From contig QKDF01000117.1 in NCBI GenBank assembly GCA_003245395.1, forward strand, positions 1-5,445: DNA of 5,445 nt, written 5' to 3'. Source of the DNA: Clostridia bacterium (GTDB lineage Bacteria; Bacillota; Clostridia; Oscillospirales; Oscillospiraceae). Shown one piece after another: positions 5,380 through 5,445 of the stretch. How positions within the stretch are numbered: the stretch's first letter is position 1; the number at the start of each line of letters is the position of its first letter. A model generated the notes under the pieces. The model made no database searches. It was not told where the DNA came from and saw only the letters and a program-made list of their open reading frames with translations. Made by a program: the position numbers and the translations under genes.

Positions 5380-5445
5380 TTGAAACAGGATTTTGAGTTT
5401 CCGCAGGTAGATCATGTACAGGAGATCTGCATGATTGCTCCCACC
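5380..5445 (+). CDS. 5' end of an unidentified protein, possibly VOC (glyoxalase) superfamily (partial)
   Basis: From the TTG at 5380 the frame is open to the window edge (22 codons) and begins MKQDFEFPQVDHVQEICMIA. The start is chosen because AGAGAGGTG (5365-5373) sits 6 bases upstream; the alternative GTG at 5371 lies within that site. A promoter and palindrome precede it directly, which supports a real gene. The pattern of a short polar N-terminus, then VDH and a hydrophobic strand ending in a Pro, recalls the first strand of VOC-fold proteins such as methylmalonyl-CoA epimerases. Twenty-two residues cannot prove this. It is transcribed separately from the lyase operon because the terminator at 5256-5293 lies between. 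Confidence 0.6.
   Translation, partial: MKQDFEFPQVDHVQEICMIAPT

Overview
The window looks like chromosomal DNA from a low-to-mid GC Bacillota, probably an anaerobic Clostridia-type organism. Genes are tightly packed, ribosome binding sites are strong and purine-rich (AAGGAGG, AGGAGG, AAAGGAG), promoters carry an extended -10 box (TGCTATACT), and terminators are classic hairpins followed by T. This is an inference from sequence style, and no taxonomic marker gene is present.

Layout: (1) 1-193, minus strand, is the 5' end of a gene that runs off the left edge; its 64 visible residues resemble the N-terminus of DUF3604 proteins. (2) A 69-bp divergent intergenic region holds an extended -10 promoter and a perfect inverted repeat. 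(3) 263-1135 is a LysR-type regulator. (4) A 153-bp gap holds a striking 26-bp inverted repeat. (5) 1289-2485 is an M20-family metal-dependent amidohydrolase with all expected metal ligands. (6) 2486-3048 is a 563-bp non-coding stretch. Its left half is crowded with perfect inverted repeats and ends in a strong intrinsic terminator (2736-2783). Its right half leads to the next operon. (7) 3049-4248 and 4280-5194 form a two-gene operon encoding a CaiB/BaiF (family III) CoA-transferase and an HMG-CoA lyase-like enzyme. (8) A near-perfect terminator (5256-5293) closes that operon. (9) 5340-5445 holds another extended -10 promoter, a perfect 15-bp inverted repeat and the first 22 codons of a gene that runs off the right edge.

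How the genes may work together: the transferase/lyase pair suggests that a free carboxylic acid is activated to its CoA thioester by CoA transfer. The lyase would then cleave it between carbons into an acyl-CoA and a keto product, as in 3-hydroxy-3-methylglutarate breakdown. The LysR regulator and the amidohydrolase look like a separate, AT-richer module that releases an acid or amino acid from an amide conjugate. Whether the two modules serve one pathway cannot be told from the sequence. I see no mobile element, CRISPR array, tRNA or rRNA. The least explained parts are the structured non-coding element at 2557-2783 and the three palindromic operator candidates.
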